A program made the position numbers and the translations under genes. Shown in pieces: positions 18,617 to 27,328 of a DNA stretch of 64,000 bases. Positions within the stretch are counted from its first letter, which is position 1; each line of letters begins with the position of its first letter. Under the pieces are notes generated by a model. That model had not been told where the DNA came from. It saw only the letters and a program-made list of their open reading frames with translations, and made no database searches. Source of the stretch: Marinobacterium jannaschii DSM 6295 (lineage in GTDB: Bacteria > Pseudomonadota > Gammaproteobacteria > Pseudomonadales > Balneatricaceae); assembly GCF_000620085.1 (NCBI RefSeq), contig NZ_JHVJ01000006.1, positions 248,001 to 312,000 on the forward strand. The letters run 5' to 3'.

Positions 18617-20239
18617 ATGAAGACCCCAATAGGCCTGGATAAGGATTCTCAGGAAATACGTTTAATTGACGACGTCGAAAGCGGCCTAAAGTGCAATTGT
18701 GTATGTCCAGAGTGCGGGGCTCCGCTCCTCGCAAAGAAGGGCCCAATCAAAGCCGATCATTTCTCTCACTATAAAGCCACCGAGCAACAAGCCTGTAGAG
18801 AAACAGCCGTCCACTTGATGGCAAAGTATGTATTGTTAAACGCCTCTACAATCCTTTTTCCCACGACTCATTACAGTTCCAAGACCATCTACTCACGTCT
18901 ACAGGAACCATTCAGTTCAGCGCGAGAGTTCCTTGCAGAGTCATTAAAGGTTTGGGATACCCAAGAAGAGGTTAACCTACCGGCCCACCGAATAAAGCCA
19001 GATATTATCTGTACGACTGCAATCGAAGGGCTGGAACTACAGGTAGCTATCGAAGTTGCTGTGACACATGAAGTGGATGACGAAAAAGCTCAAAAGATCG
19101 CAGCAGCCGGCTTAGCATCCTTTGAGATAGGCCTAGCTAATCTGACAACTAAGTCTCAACTAACGTTCGACGACATCGAGAAAGCACTTGGTGAAAAGGA
19201 CAGGTTGTCCTGGATAAACGAAAGTGAGCCTTTCCGACAGCATCTCCATTATATTTGTCATTCAAACGCCGCAGAGGCTAGGGATAGGCGAAACCAGGAA
19301 ATTGATAAATGGATGGACTGCATACGTAACTACTTCAAAGTAGTAAAAACTCTATCCTTGCCAACCTACACTCTCCCAGCAGTAGTCACTTCACTTGATA
19401 AAGACCTAGCAGGCAACTACATAAAGCCCAAGTTTCCCCCAACACCCGAGCTACCAACAACCCTTCAATTATGGGATATAACAGGCCCTGTTAAAGCCCA
19501 ACTTGAAGCTAAATGTACCGTGAGCACACATCAATTTCGTCTCTTCATAGCTATACAATTACCCACAGCTAACACCTTCTCTTCTGATAAATCCCATCTA
19601 CGATTAGATATTTCAGAGTTACCAGCCCCTCAAGAACTCGAACGACAGTTGAAGTGGGGAAAATCTAAAGTAATGGATGAACATATCTCCACTGTGCGCT
19701 ATATAAAACAACAAGCATTAAAGGCTGCTAACAACAAAATAAAACAGGACCTGCAGCACAGAATTGAGTGGTTCAACGACATCCTAGACGGAACCAAGCA
19801 ACCTGAATTTCACAACATTGATCGAATTCAACAGGATTACAACCAAGCGTTAATTGAGCTAACCCACAAAGGCATTCCTGCGAAGCAATGGACGAAAAAC
19901 TACAAGGATGGATGGATTTTCGGATGCCCTAATGAGTACTGGCAGATCCTCCTAATTCGCACAATCTGCTTGGTGAACAATGATGGGGTGAATACGAAAT
20001 ACTATGCAGACAGACTTAAGAAGCATCACGGTGTCGATGCCATTGAACCGATTAGGACTCTCACCTTCCGTAAAAGCATCATGCACAAGGTAGGCTTTGA
20101 TCCGGATCTTGTGCCAAGCACCTACAAGATCTTGTGGGACTTTTTCCTTCATCTTGAAGGACTTAACGTTCTGAAAAAGTCGGGACGGGGTCAGTTCAGA
20201 AAGCTGATTCCATTTGGACATTCATATCAGCAACTGTGA
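18617..20239 (+). CDS. CoiA-like predicted nuclease with N-terminal zinc ribbon
   Basis: A 540-residue protein of unknown role that resembles the CoiA family. The N-terminus has a Cys cluster (C26, C28, C30, C33) and HFSH at 48-51, followed by CRETAVHLMAK at 60-70, which in CoiA proteins leads into the nuclease domain. The nuclease part has IKPDI (Asp129), then QVAIEVAVTHEVDDEK (Glu146, His151, Lys157), a PD-(D/E)xK-like arrangement. The remaining 350 or so residues are unassigned and partly charged and helical. The ATG at 18617 has AAGGA upstream. The base composition is clearly AT-richer than the neighbours, and it sits alone behind tRNA-Leu, so it was probably acquired. CoiA itself acts in competence; a DNA-processing or defence role is an inference. 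Confidence 0.6.
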   Translation: MKTPIGLDKDSQEIRLIDDVESGLKCNCVCPECGAPLLAKKGPIKADHFSHYKATEQQACRETAVHLMAKYVLLNASTILFPTTHYSSKTIYSRLQEPFSSAREFLAESLKVWDTQEEVNLPAHRIKPDIICTTAIEGLELQVAIEVAVTHEVDDEKAQKIAAAGLASFEIGLANLTTKSQLTFDDIEKALGEKDRLSWINESEPFRQHLHYICHSNAAEARDRRNQEIDKWMDCIRNYFKVVKTLSLPTYTLPAVVTSLDKDLAGNYIKPKFPPTPELPTTLQLWDITGPVKAQLEAKCTVSTHQFRLFIAIQLPTANTFSSDKSHLRLDISELPAPQELERQLKWGKSKVMDEHISTVRYIKQQALKAANNKIKQDLQHRIEWFNDILDGTKQPEFHNIDRIQQDYNQALIELTHKGIPAKQWTKNYKDGWIFGCPNEYWQILLIRTICLVNNDGVNTKYYADRLKKHHGVDAIEPIRTLTFRKSIMHKVGFDPDLVPSTYKILWDFFLHLEGLNVLKKSGRGQFRKLIPFGHSYQQL

Positions 20240-20469
20240 TCTGTGAAAATTCCCCGAAAGCATTCACGATTGCTATTGAAGATAGTTTCTTTGGCGATAG
20301 CCAACACCTCGATCTTAGTCGAGATTAACAACCTTCTCAGCACTCACAATTAAGCATTAATGGGTTTTACTCTGCCCCGATTTTATCCAAATGTGCTAAG
20401 CGGTTATCGAGTTTAGGGTTGTTTTTAGCGTCTCGGTCTGACGGAAAATCGTTTATCTCTCACACTCAA
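20240..20469. other. Non-coding remainder of the islet
   Basis: AT-rich stretch with no convincing gene. I looked for a copy of the tRNA-Leu 3' end that would mark the far edge of an integrated element and did not see one. Confidence 0.5.
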
Positions 20470-20603
20470 AGCAATTCCTCAAGGAAAGACGGTTATAGTG
20501 GCCAACCATTCCCGGACAGTAAGTTAGCTTTTCCTTTGCCGCAACGGGCGGCTGTCCCTGAATGTATTGATGTGACCGTCGCCAGTTGTAGCGCACTGTC
20601 GCT
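20470..20603 (-). pseudogene. Probable transposase C-terminal remnant (IS3-like)
   Basis: Read on the minus strand, the sequence just past the LysR stop codon encodes VRYNWRRSHQYIQGQPPVAA, then KEKLT. The pattern YN-x-RRPHQ followed by a PP-x-A-AEEKL tail is typical of the last residues of IS3-family transposases. There is no start, no catalytic core and no inverted repeat that I can see, so it is at most a fragment left by an old insertion. The assignment is by pattern only. Confidence 0.45.
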
Positions 20604-21500
20604 TTAGCCTCTTTCCCTGGCCGATCTGAGCAGCATATCGTAGAAGCACCGGGCGGCAGGGCCGGTTGTGGCACCTTTAGGTAAGGTCAGGTGTAACGGC
20701 ACCTGATAGCTGTCGGCATGTTCGACGCGAAGTACCCTGAGGTCACTATCGTTACCGGCATCAACGATGTGTTGTGGCAGTCGGCAGAAACCCACGCCCT
20801 GGGATACGGCGCGCATGGCATGGTCAAAGTTATCAACCGTAATACGCTGGCGCGATTTCAACCAGCCGACATCCTGTGCGGCGGCGGGTTTGTCCGAACC
20901 ACCCAGGTCACGGACCACTATCTGGCAACTGGTGGCAAAGTCCGCCATTGTCAGGCTGACCCTGTCTGCCAGGGGGTGATTTCCGGACACCACCGGCACC
21001 ATGGTTGTTAAGCCAAATGCTTCGGCCGGATAGTTGGTGACGGGCAGGTTGATAATTGCGATATCCGCCCGCTCGGCGGTGACCATCTCGGTGGTTTTCG
21101 AGAGTGAGGTTTCTAGCACCTGAATTGAGGTTGTGCTGTTTTGCGCCAGAAACTCAGCCATCGGTCCGTATAACCAGTCCGGATTACACAGGTGGTCCAT
21201 GCTGACGGTGATTTCTGATTCGATCCCACTGGATAACTGGGCACTGACCAGTTCCAGCTCCTGGGCCTGGTCCAGTATCGGTGCCGCCCGGCGCAGTAAT
21301 ACCCGACCGTTATCAGTGAGCACCGCCCTGCGTCCCTGCACCTCGACTAAGCTCACCCCAAGCTGTCGTTCGAGCTTCTTCACAGCATAGATCAGGGTGG
21401 TATGACTCTTGTTCAGGACTGATGCTGCAGCCTGAATACTGCCGGCCTGTTCAATTGCCCTGAGGGTGAGCCACTGCTCCAGCGTTGTCTTTAGCTTCAT
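20604..21500 (-). CDS. LysR-family transcriptional regulator
   Basis: A 298-residue regulator with an N-terminal winged helix-turn-helix (about residues 5-65; AAASVLNKSHTTLIYAVKKLERQLG) and a C-terminal periplasmic-binding-like effector domain. It is divergent from ydhR and its partner membrane gene, which are its likely targets. The 131-base gap holds an 11-base inverted repeat suited to LysR binding. There is no clear ribosome site before the ATG at 21500. The effector is unknown. Confidence 0.88.
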   Translation of the reverse strand: MKLKTTLEQWLTLRAIEQAGSIQAAASVLNKSHTTLIYAVKKLERQLGVSLVEVQGRRAVLTDNGRVLLRRAAPILDQAQELELVSAQLSSGIESEITVSMDHLCNPDWLYGPMAEFLAQNSTTSIQVLETSLSKTTEMVTAERADIAIINLPVTNYPAEAFGLTTMVPVVSGNHPLADRVSLTMADFATSCQIVVRDLGGSDKPAAAQDVGWLKSRQRITVDNFDHAMRAVSQGVGFCRLPQHIVDAGNDSDLRVLRVEHADSYQVPLHLTLPKGATTGPAARCFYDMLLRSARERG

Positions 21501-21512
21501 ATGTCAATTTTA

Positions 21513-21550
21513 TAGACAATAAATAGCAATATTATGAACTTTATTGTCTA
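21513..21550. promoter_or_regulatory. Inverted repeat between LysR gene and ydhR
   Basis: TAGACAATAAA (21513-21523) and TTTATTGTCTA (21540-21550) are perfect reverse complements separated by 16 bases. The AT-rich setting between divergent genes suggests the operator of the LysR regulator. Confidence 0.7.
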
Positions 21551-21631
21551 TTTTTTATAGGAAAAAATAGCTCCAGCAATCAGAGAGCAGGTTGACGCTC
21601 TCACCCTCGTAACCCTGTTGGAGAGATGATA

Positions 21632-21937
21632 ATGGCTAAATTACTACAGGTGGATTTTGACTTTCAGGGCCCGTTTGGCGAAGAGATGTCCGCAGGGCTG
21701 GTCGACCTTGCACGGTCTATCAATGACGAACCGGGCATGATCTGGAAAATCTGGACAGAAAACGCGCTGGAGAAACGTGGCGGCGGTGTTTATCTGTTTG
21801 AAGATGAGGCCAGCGCGCAGGCCTATCTTGAGATGCACTCGGCACGCCTGAAGGCTCTGGGCGTCACCGAAGTCAGAGGCATAGTGTTTGATATTAATGA
21901 GCCACTGAGTGTCATCAATCATGCGCCGCTTAGTTGA
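21632..21937 (+). CDS. ydhR: YdhR-type putative monooxygenase
   Basis: A 101-residue protein closely matching E. coli YdhR: it opens with the LLQ-x-F-F-GPFG pattern, has [14 protein letters not shown] near residues 31-44, [20 protein letters not shown], and the VFDINEPLS ending. YdhR has a dimeric alpha-beta barrel like ActVA-Orf6 monooxygenases, but its substrate is not established. The ATG at 21632 is preferred because GGAGAG lies about 8 bases upstream; another in-frame ATG at 21626 would overlap that site. The next gene follows after 14 bases and is probably co-transcribed. Confidence 0.88.
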   Translation: MAKLLQVDFDFQGPFGEEMSAGLVDLARSINDEPGMIWKIWTENALEKRGGGVYLFEDEASAQAYLEMHSARLKALGVTEVRGIVFDINEPLSVINHAPLS

Positions 21938-21951
21938 GAGAAGGGGACTTT

Positions 21952-22323
21952 ATGAACAACAAACTCTTTCTGACCCTGCACGGGACAATCTATACGGTTT
22001 TTGCCCTGACACTGTTTTTTATACCAACGCTTATGTGGCCAATGTATGGCGTCGAAATTAACGACCGGTATGCCTACTTCCTGTCGCAACACACCAGTAT
22101 TTTTCTGGGCGGTGTAGCGGCGGTCAGCCTGTTTCTGCGTGAGATAGAGTCGGGGCCGATGGCAAGGCAGCTGTTTAAGGCTTTGCTTACCACTAACGTA
22201 CTGGGGGTTGGTATCACGTTTTACGCGGCCGTTGGCGGTATCTTTGTCGGCTTCGGCTGGAGTGATCCTGCTTTTTTCGCGGTTCTTTCCATACTTTGCT
22301 TTCTGCAGCTGAAACGCCAGTAA
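21952..22323 (+). CDS. Small four-span membrane protein of unknown function
   Basis: A 123-residue hydrophobic protein with about four membrane segments: the start (TLHGTIYTVFALTLFFIPTL), a second near YFLSQHTSIFLGGVAAVSLFL, a third near LLTTNVLGVGITFYAAVGG and a last near AFFAVLSILCFL. The ATG at 21952 has a strong AAGGGGA site. It is in a likely operon with ydhR under the divergent LysR regulator. I do not recognise the family. Confidence 0.75.
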   Translation: MNNKLFLTLHGTIYTVFALTLFFIPTLMWPMYGVEINDRYAYFLSQHTSIFLGGVAAVSLFLREIESGPMARQLFKALLTTNVLGVGITFYAAVGGIFVGFGWSDPAFFAVLSILCFLQLKRQ

Positions 22324-22470
22324 CAATACGTCAGCCTTTGCCGTCCGGGTAGGGCGGCTGGCGGAATTCTGGAGAAATTGAGGAGATCTTCAGCTTGCCC
22401 TTTGCGGGCATCAGGCAAACGTGCAGAATCGGATCAGCCCCCTCCTCCAGCAACTCAATGGACTGAAGCC

Positions 22471-23787
22471 ATGTCTCACCCGAACGCCAGCGACTCTCTT
22501 TCCCCCGACTACTTTAGAAAAGGCTCCCTGGTGCTGTTTCTCGGGGTCTTTATCGGCTTTGCCGCCGATTATGGCTTCAACCTGACATTGAGTAACGCCC
22601 TGCCCAGCCATGAGTACGGTGACTATAAGGTGGCTTATGCCTTTGCCGCCATTACCAGCGTGCTGGTGTTGCTGGGTGGCGACCGGGTCGCGCCGCGCTT
22701 TTTGTCGGCATCGCTGTCACGGGGAGATAACCGCCCCGTCTGGGAGTTTCTCCGCTTTTACCTGCTGATCGCAGCCGGGTTGTCGCTGGCGGTGTTTCTC
22801 TGTACGGCGGCCGGTGCTGTGCTGCATATCGGCAGCACCGACCTGCAGGATCATCATCCGCTGCTGCTGATATCGCTGGTGATTCCCTTTATCGCCATCG
22901 GTGCGCTGCTCAGCCGGATACTTCAGGCCGCCAAACGACTGGCGCTGTCTAACCTGCCCTGGCGTATCGCCCTGCCGCTGCTCAAGACCGGGCTGGTATT
23001 GCTGCTGGTGGCCGCCCTGAGCGAAATCCATCTGTGGCAGGTGATCGCCTCAGCGACGCTGGCGGTTTGGCTGATCATTGGCTGGCAATGGCATAAGATC
23101 CGGCAGCTGAAGCTGTTAACCCTGCAGCGGGCACCGCAGACATTTGCCGGGGCTTCGGTACTGAAGCTGTCCGTGCCGATGATGCTGGCGATGCTGATTA
23201 CCCTGGCACTGAACCAGATCGACCTGTTTATGCTGGAGATGCTGGCAAACGAGCAGGATGTGGGACACTTCGCAGCCGCAGCCACCACCGCCCACCTGCT
23301 GCCAGTGGCACAGGTCACTATCGCCGGGTTGTTCCTGCCACTGATTGCACCGGCACTGGAACAGGGCCGAAGCCGTGCCCGCGCCTTGTTCTGGCAGGGC
23401 CAGAAGGCCATCGCGATAACTGTGCTGAGCCTGACCCTGTTACTGCTACTCGGCGGCCCCTGGCTGCTGTCTTTCTTCGGCAATGACTTCCTGCTGGCAG
23501 AACAGGCGCTGCACTATCTGGTCGCGGGCTATGCGCTCTGGGCACTGGCGGCATTCGCCTCCACCTGGCTGCAGTATGGCGGCCAGGGTCATGTCGTGGT
23601 GATGATTGGCTGTGCGACGCTGCTGATTGATGCCGGCGGAAACTACTGGCTGATCTCCCGCTATGGGATCGACGGCGCTGCCATGGCGACCTGTCTCTCG
23701 ATGGGGTTTGCGGCACTGGCAACCTGGACGGCCTGCTACCGTCATCTGCATCAGGCAGACACCGGGGGCCAGCCATCGGCGACCTGA
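22471..23787 (+). CDS. Polysaccharide flippase-like membrane protein (MOP superfamily)
   Basis: A 438-residue protein with about 12 membrane segments and the look of Wzx/MATE-related oligosaccharide exporters, including LALNQIDLFMLEMLANEQDVGHFAAAATTAHL in the second half and a late LISRYGIDGAAMATCLSMG. The start at 22471 (MSHPNAS) is chosen because the protein becomes membrane-like soon after; the frame is open further back. There are no glycosyltransferase genes nearby, so this is an orphan and its substrate cannot be inferred. Confidence 0.72.
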   Translation: MSHPNASDSLSPDYFRKGSLVLFLGVFIGFAADYGFNLTLSNALPSHEYGDYKVAYAFAAITSVLVLLGGDRVAPRFLSASLSRGDNRPVWEFLRFYLLIAAGLSLAVFLCTAAGAVLHIGSTDLQDHHPLLLISLVIPFIAIGALLSRILQAAKRLALSNLPWRIALPLLKTGLVLLLVAALSEIHLWQVIASATLAVWLIIGWQWHKIRQLKLLTLQRAPQTFAGASVLKLSVPMMLAMLITLALNQIDLFMLEMLANEQDVGHFAAAATTAHLLPVAQVTIAGLFLPLIAPALEQGRSRARALFWQGQKAIAITVLSLTLLLLLGGPWLLSFFGNDFLLAEQALHYLVAGYALWALAAFASTWLQYGGQGHVVVMIGCATLLIDAGGNYWLISRYGIDGAAMATCLSMGFAALATWTACYRHLHQADTGGQPSAT

Positions 23788-23825
23788 TCCCTCAGTCTCG
23801 GCAGCAACCTGGATGCAGCGTGGAA

Positions 23826-24290
23826 TTAAAGCTCGATGGCGGTTTCAAACTTTTCCCGCCCCAGTGAGATCATGCTGCGGTACTTACGCAGGTTCTGATC
23901 GCTGGAGAGCGTCCGGCGGCTGAAGTTTTCATAAGCCTGCAGATCCGCCACCATCACCACCAGCAGGAAATCGACCTCACCGGTCACCTGGTAGCACTGG
24001 GTGACTTCAGGCGCAGCTGCCATCTTGCGTTTAAAAGCGGAGTAGATATCCAGCTGGTCACGGGCCATCTCCACCTCGACAATGATATTCAGCGGATGCC
24101 CCAGCACCGCCGGATTGACGATGGACACATCGGCAATAATGACGCCCTCGTCGCGCAGTCGCTTTACCCGGCGCAAACAAGCTGGCGGCGACAGTCCAAC
24201 CAGCTCGGCCAGTTGCTGATTACTGATACGATTATCCCGCTGTAGCTGGTTAAGAATACGGCGGTCGATACGGTCCAGTTCGATTTTCAT
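23826..24290 (-). CDS. Lrp/AsnC-family transcriptional regulator
   Basis: A 154-residue regulator with an N-terminal helix-turn-helix (LDRIDRRILNQLQRDNRISNQQLAELVGLSPPACLRRVKRL, residues 5-45) and a C-terminal RAM/ACT ligand domain. These proteins usually sense amino acids. It is divergent from the gate-protein/rarD pair across a 160-base AT-rich gap and may regulate that pair and itself. Confidence 0.92.
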   Translation of the reverse strand: MKIELDRIDRRILNQLQRDNRISNQQLAELVGLSPPACLRRVKRLRDEGVIIADVSIVNPAVLGHPLNIIVEVEMARDQLDIYSAFKRKMAAAPEVTQCYQVTGEVDFLLVVMVADLQAYENFSRRTLSSDQNLRKYRSMISLGREKFETAIEL

Positions 24291-24452
24291 ATGATTCCAT
24301 TTATTACATCAAAAACTTAATTAAATTTCTTATACAAGAATTTTTCACAATTTTTATCAAAATAGTAGCGCCATTATAAAATCACCGCTCAGCCACACCC
24401 GATACAATGCAGCCCTTCTCAATCTGATCTGATCAATATGGAGCGTTGCAGC

Positions 24453-25469
24453 ATGCCGGCGTTACTCAGGCACCCCTTTATTTCTGTCACCCTGCGTGAG
24501 CTGGCACTGGAGATCTACGAGGTCTGCTTTACCCTGTTTAAGCTGATGATCCCGGTCCTCATCGTGGTGAAGGCCCTTGAAGAGATGGGCGCGATTCCCT
24601 ATATCAGCAGCCTGCTGGAGCCGCTGATGCAACTGGTTGGCCTGCCGGAATCGATGGGACTGGTGTGGACCACCACCCTGCTGACCAACATCTACGGGGG
24701 TATGCTGATCTTTTTCCAGCTGGCGCCACAGGAGAACCTGTCGGTGGCACAGGTTACGGTGCTCAGTGCATTGATGCTGATGGCACACGGACTGCCGGTA
24801 GAGGTGCGTATCGTGCAGCAGGCCGGGGTGCGTTTCCTCTGTGCCCTGGCGATCCGCATGCTTGGCGCGCTGGGGCTGGGGCTGATCCTGCATCACCTCT
24901 ACAGCTGGGGTGACTGGCTGCAGCAGCCGGCACAGCTAAGCTGGACACCCCCGCCGGTGGACAGCAGTCTGAGTTCCTGGCTGCTGTCCCAGCTGGAGAG
25001 TTTTGCCATGATCGTGGTGGTGGTCAGCGCCCTGCTCAGCCTGCTGCGTTTCCTGCGCTGGATCCATGTCGAGCGGCTGATGATCTGGCTGCTGCAGCCG
25101 GTGCTTAAGGTGCTTGGCATTGGTCCTCAGGCCACCTCACTGACGATTATCGGTATCACGCTGGGGCTCTCCTTCGGCGGCGGCCTGCTGATCCGCGAAG
25201 CCCGCAGTGGCAATGTCAGCCAGCGCGACTGTTTTGCGGCACTGGCACTGCTGGGGCTGCTGCACAGCCTGATCGAGGATACCCTGTTGGTGTTGCTGCT
25301 GGGAGCCGACCTGTCCGGGGTGCTCTGGATGCGGCTGGCCTTCAGCCTGATCACCGTTGCCCTGATGACCCGCTGGCTCGACAGTACCAGCGAATCGTTC
25401 CGCAACCGCTACCTGTTTCATGATGTCACCCACAACGACCCGCCCGGGGGAAAGCTGCATGCAGGATAA
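24453..25469 (+). CDS. Nucleoside-recognition (gate) domain membrane protein
   Basis: A 338-residue inner-membrane protein with two repeated gate-type units (about residues 15-150 and 180-300), each with several membrane helices. It resembles the nucleoside-recognition domain proteins found in SpmA/SpmB and YjiH-type proteins. The transported or sensed compound is unknown. I prefer the ATG at 24453 because GGAG (24440-24443) sits 9 bases before it; an upstream in-frame ATG at 24438 would overlap that site. Its end overlaps the start of rarD by 11 bases, so the two are translated together. Confidence 0.78.
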   Translation: MPALLRHPFISVTLRELALEIYEVCFTLFKLMIPVLIVVKALEEMGAIPYISSLLEPLMQLVGLPESMGLVWTTTLLTNIYGGMLIFFQLAPQENLSVAQVTVLSALMLMAHGLPVEVRIVQQAGVRFLCALAIRMLGALGLGLILHHLYSWGDWLQQPAQLSWTPPPVDSSLSSWLLSQLESFAMIVVVVSALLSLLRFLRWIHVERLMIWLLQPVLKVLGIGPQATSLTIIGITLGLSFGGGLLIREARSGNVSQRDCFAALALLGLLHSLIEDTLLVLLLGADLSGVLWMRLAFSLITVALMTRWLDSTSESFRNRYLFHDVTHNDPPGGKLHAG

Positions 25470-26367
25470 TCAGGAGTATCGCCGCGGTATCGGTTACGCC
25501 ATCGCCGCCTATGGCATGTGGGGACTGGTACCGATCTACTTTAAAGCGGTGGATCAGGTCTCAGCGCTTGAGGTGGTCAGCCACCGCATTATCTGGTCAG
25601 TACTGTTCCTGTTACTGCTGCTGGGGATCGGCCGCCGCTGGCACGACCTGAAGCAGCTGCTGGGCAACCGCAAGCTGGTCAGCGGGCTGGCCCTGAGTGC
25701 CCTGGTGGTCTCCAGCAACTGGCTGGTTTTTATCTGGGCGGTGGCGCAGGAACGAATTCTGGAAACCTCACTGGGGTATTTTATCAACCCGCTGGTCAGC
25801 GTCTTTATGGGGATGCTGTTCCTGCAGGAGCGGCTGCGGCCGGGACAGTGGCTGGCGATCTCACTGGCGGCAGGAGCCGTCGGCTATCAGCTAGTCTTGC
25901 TTGGCAGCCTGCCCTGGGTCGCGCTGGCACTGGCCTTCAGTTTCGGAACCTACGGTTTGCTGCGTAAGAAGATCCAGGTGGACGCGATACTGGGGCTGTT
26001 TGTGGAAACCCTGCTGATGCTGCCGTTTGCCCTGGGCTATCTGCTCTGGCTACAGACGCAGGGCCAGCTGCAGTTCGGTCACGACGGCACTGACATCACC
26101 GCACTGCTGGCGCTGGCCGGGATTGTCACCAGCCTGCCATTGCTGGCGTTCACCGCCGCGGCGCGACGCCTGAGCCTGACCCTGATCGGCCTGCTGCAGT
26201 ATATCGGCCCGACCATCACCTTTATGCTGGCGGTGTTCTATTACCATGAACCGCTGGACAGTGACCGACTGCTGACATTTATCCTGATCTGGCTGGCACT
26301 GCTACTGTTTACCGCCGAAGGCTGGCGCTCGAAACGCCGCCGCAGGGCGCTGCCTGCCGCAAGCTAA
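25459..26367 (+). CDS. rarD: RarD-family EamA transporter
   Basis: A 302-residue ten-span member of the drug/metabolite transporter superfamily. The motif run GIGYAIAAYGMWGLVPIYFKA at the start, SNWLVFIWAVAQ near residue 80, and ETSLGYFINPL match RarD (chloramphenicol-sensitive protein). The physiological substrate is not settled. The ATG at 25459 lies inside the end of the gate-protein gene and has GGGGGA upstream. Confidence 0.9.
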   Translation: MQDNQEYRRGIGYAIAAYGMWGLVPIYFKAVDQVSALEVVSHRIIWSVLFLLLLLGIGRRWHDLKQLLGNRKLVSGLALSALVVSSNWLVFIWAVAQERILETSLGYFINPLVSVFMGMLFLQERLRPGQWLAISLAAGAVGYQLVLLGSLPWVALALAFSFGTYGLLRKKIQVDAILGLFVETLLMLPFALGYLLWLQTQGQLQFGHDGTDITALLALAGIVTSLPLLAFTAAARRLSLTLIGLLQYIGPTITFMLAVFYYHEPLDSDRLLTFILIWLALLLFTAEGWRSKRRRRALPAAS

Positions 26368-26375
26368 CGGCCGGC

Positions 26376-27230
26376 TCAGCCACTCACGCTGCTGTTGTCG
26401 ACTGAGGCGATCAGGGTATCTACGGCGTTCATCGGCAACGCCTCACGGTGGCGGATCAGTACGGTCGGCACCGTCGCCAGGTGTGGCGCCAGCGCTTGCA
26501 GCACCAGGGCATCACTGAAGCGGCTATGACTCACCACCGGGCGTGGCATCAGGGTCTGCCCGAGTCCCACGGCGACACAGCCGAGAATGCCATCCAGGGT
26601 GCCCAGTTCCATCACCTCGCCTCGTTGTTCACCCTGCTCCCGTTGCCAGCTGAGGGCACGGGCACGGTAGGCGCAGCCCTCGCGAAACAGGATCAGCGGC
26701 AGTGCCGCACTGCCATTGTCCCGGGACCGGACCAGCACCAGCTCCTCCTGCAACAGCTCCGTCGCCACCAGGTCCGGATGCTGCACCGGACCGCCGACAA
26801 AGGCGCAATCCAGCTTACGCTGCAACACCTGCTCGACCAGCGCCGCCGAGGTATCGGTACTGATATGCAGATCGACCCCGGGATGGGCCTGTCGCACCTG
26901 TTTCAGCAACGGCGGCAGGCGCAGCGCAGCAAAGGTTTCCATCGCGCCGATACGCAGGGCACCGGCGCTTTCGCCCACATTACGCACCGCCTGCCCGGCC
27001 TGCTGTTCCAGCTGCAGGATACGGCGCGCATACTGCAGCAGCACCTCGCCCTGGGGCGCCAGCACCAGTCCCCGTCCCTGACGGTAGAACAGCGCAGTGC
27101 CCAGCTCCTCCTCCAGCCGCTTGATCCGCGCCGTGACATTGGACTGCACCGTATTGAGCTGCCGCGAGGCCGACAGAATGCCGCCCTCTTCAACAACCGC
27201 CTGAAAGGTCCGCAGTGACTGGATATCCAC
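26376..27230 (-). CDS. LysR-family regulator divergent from an MFS gene
   Basis: A 284-residue regulator with the LysR helix-turn-helix (DIQSLRTFQAVVEEGGILSA, then QSNVTARIKRLEEELG) and effector domain. I chose the GTG at 27230 because GGAG lies 7 bases before it and LysR proteins commonly begin MDIQSL; the in-frame ATG at 27236 is only one base from that GGAG. It is divergent from the YbfB-type transporter, its probable target. The rarD stop codon lies 8 bases past its own stop codon, so those genes converge. Confidence 0.88.
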   Translation of the reverse strand: MDIQSLRTFQAVVEEGGILSASRQLNTVQSNVTARIKRLEEELGTALFYRQGRGLVLAPQGEVLLQYARRILQLEQQAGQAVRNVGESAGALRIGAMETFAALRLPPLLKQVRQAHPGVDLHISTDTSAALVEQVLQRKLDCAFVGGPVQHPDLVATELLQEELVLVRSRDNGSAALPLILFREGCAYRARALSWQREQGEQRGEVMELGTLDGILGCVAVGLGQTLMPRPVVSHSRFSDALVLQALAPHLATVPTVLIRHREALPMNAVDTLIASVDNSSVSG

Positions 27231-27328
27231 AACCATTCTCCAAGAAAGAACATTTCTTTCTTTTTTATTCATTATTAATGATACAAAAAAGCATATAGCG
27301 TCTCCCCTGATGATGTAAAGGGGGATCT

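Noticed and set aside
20240-20603. An attachment-site copy of the tRNA-Leu 3' end marking an integrated element
   Set aside because: I found no repeat of the T-arm and acceptor sequence there, and no integrase gene.
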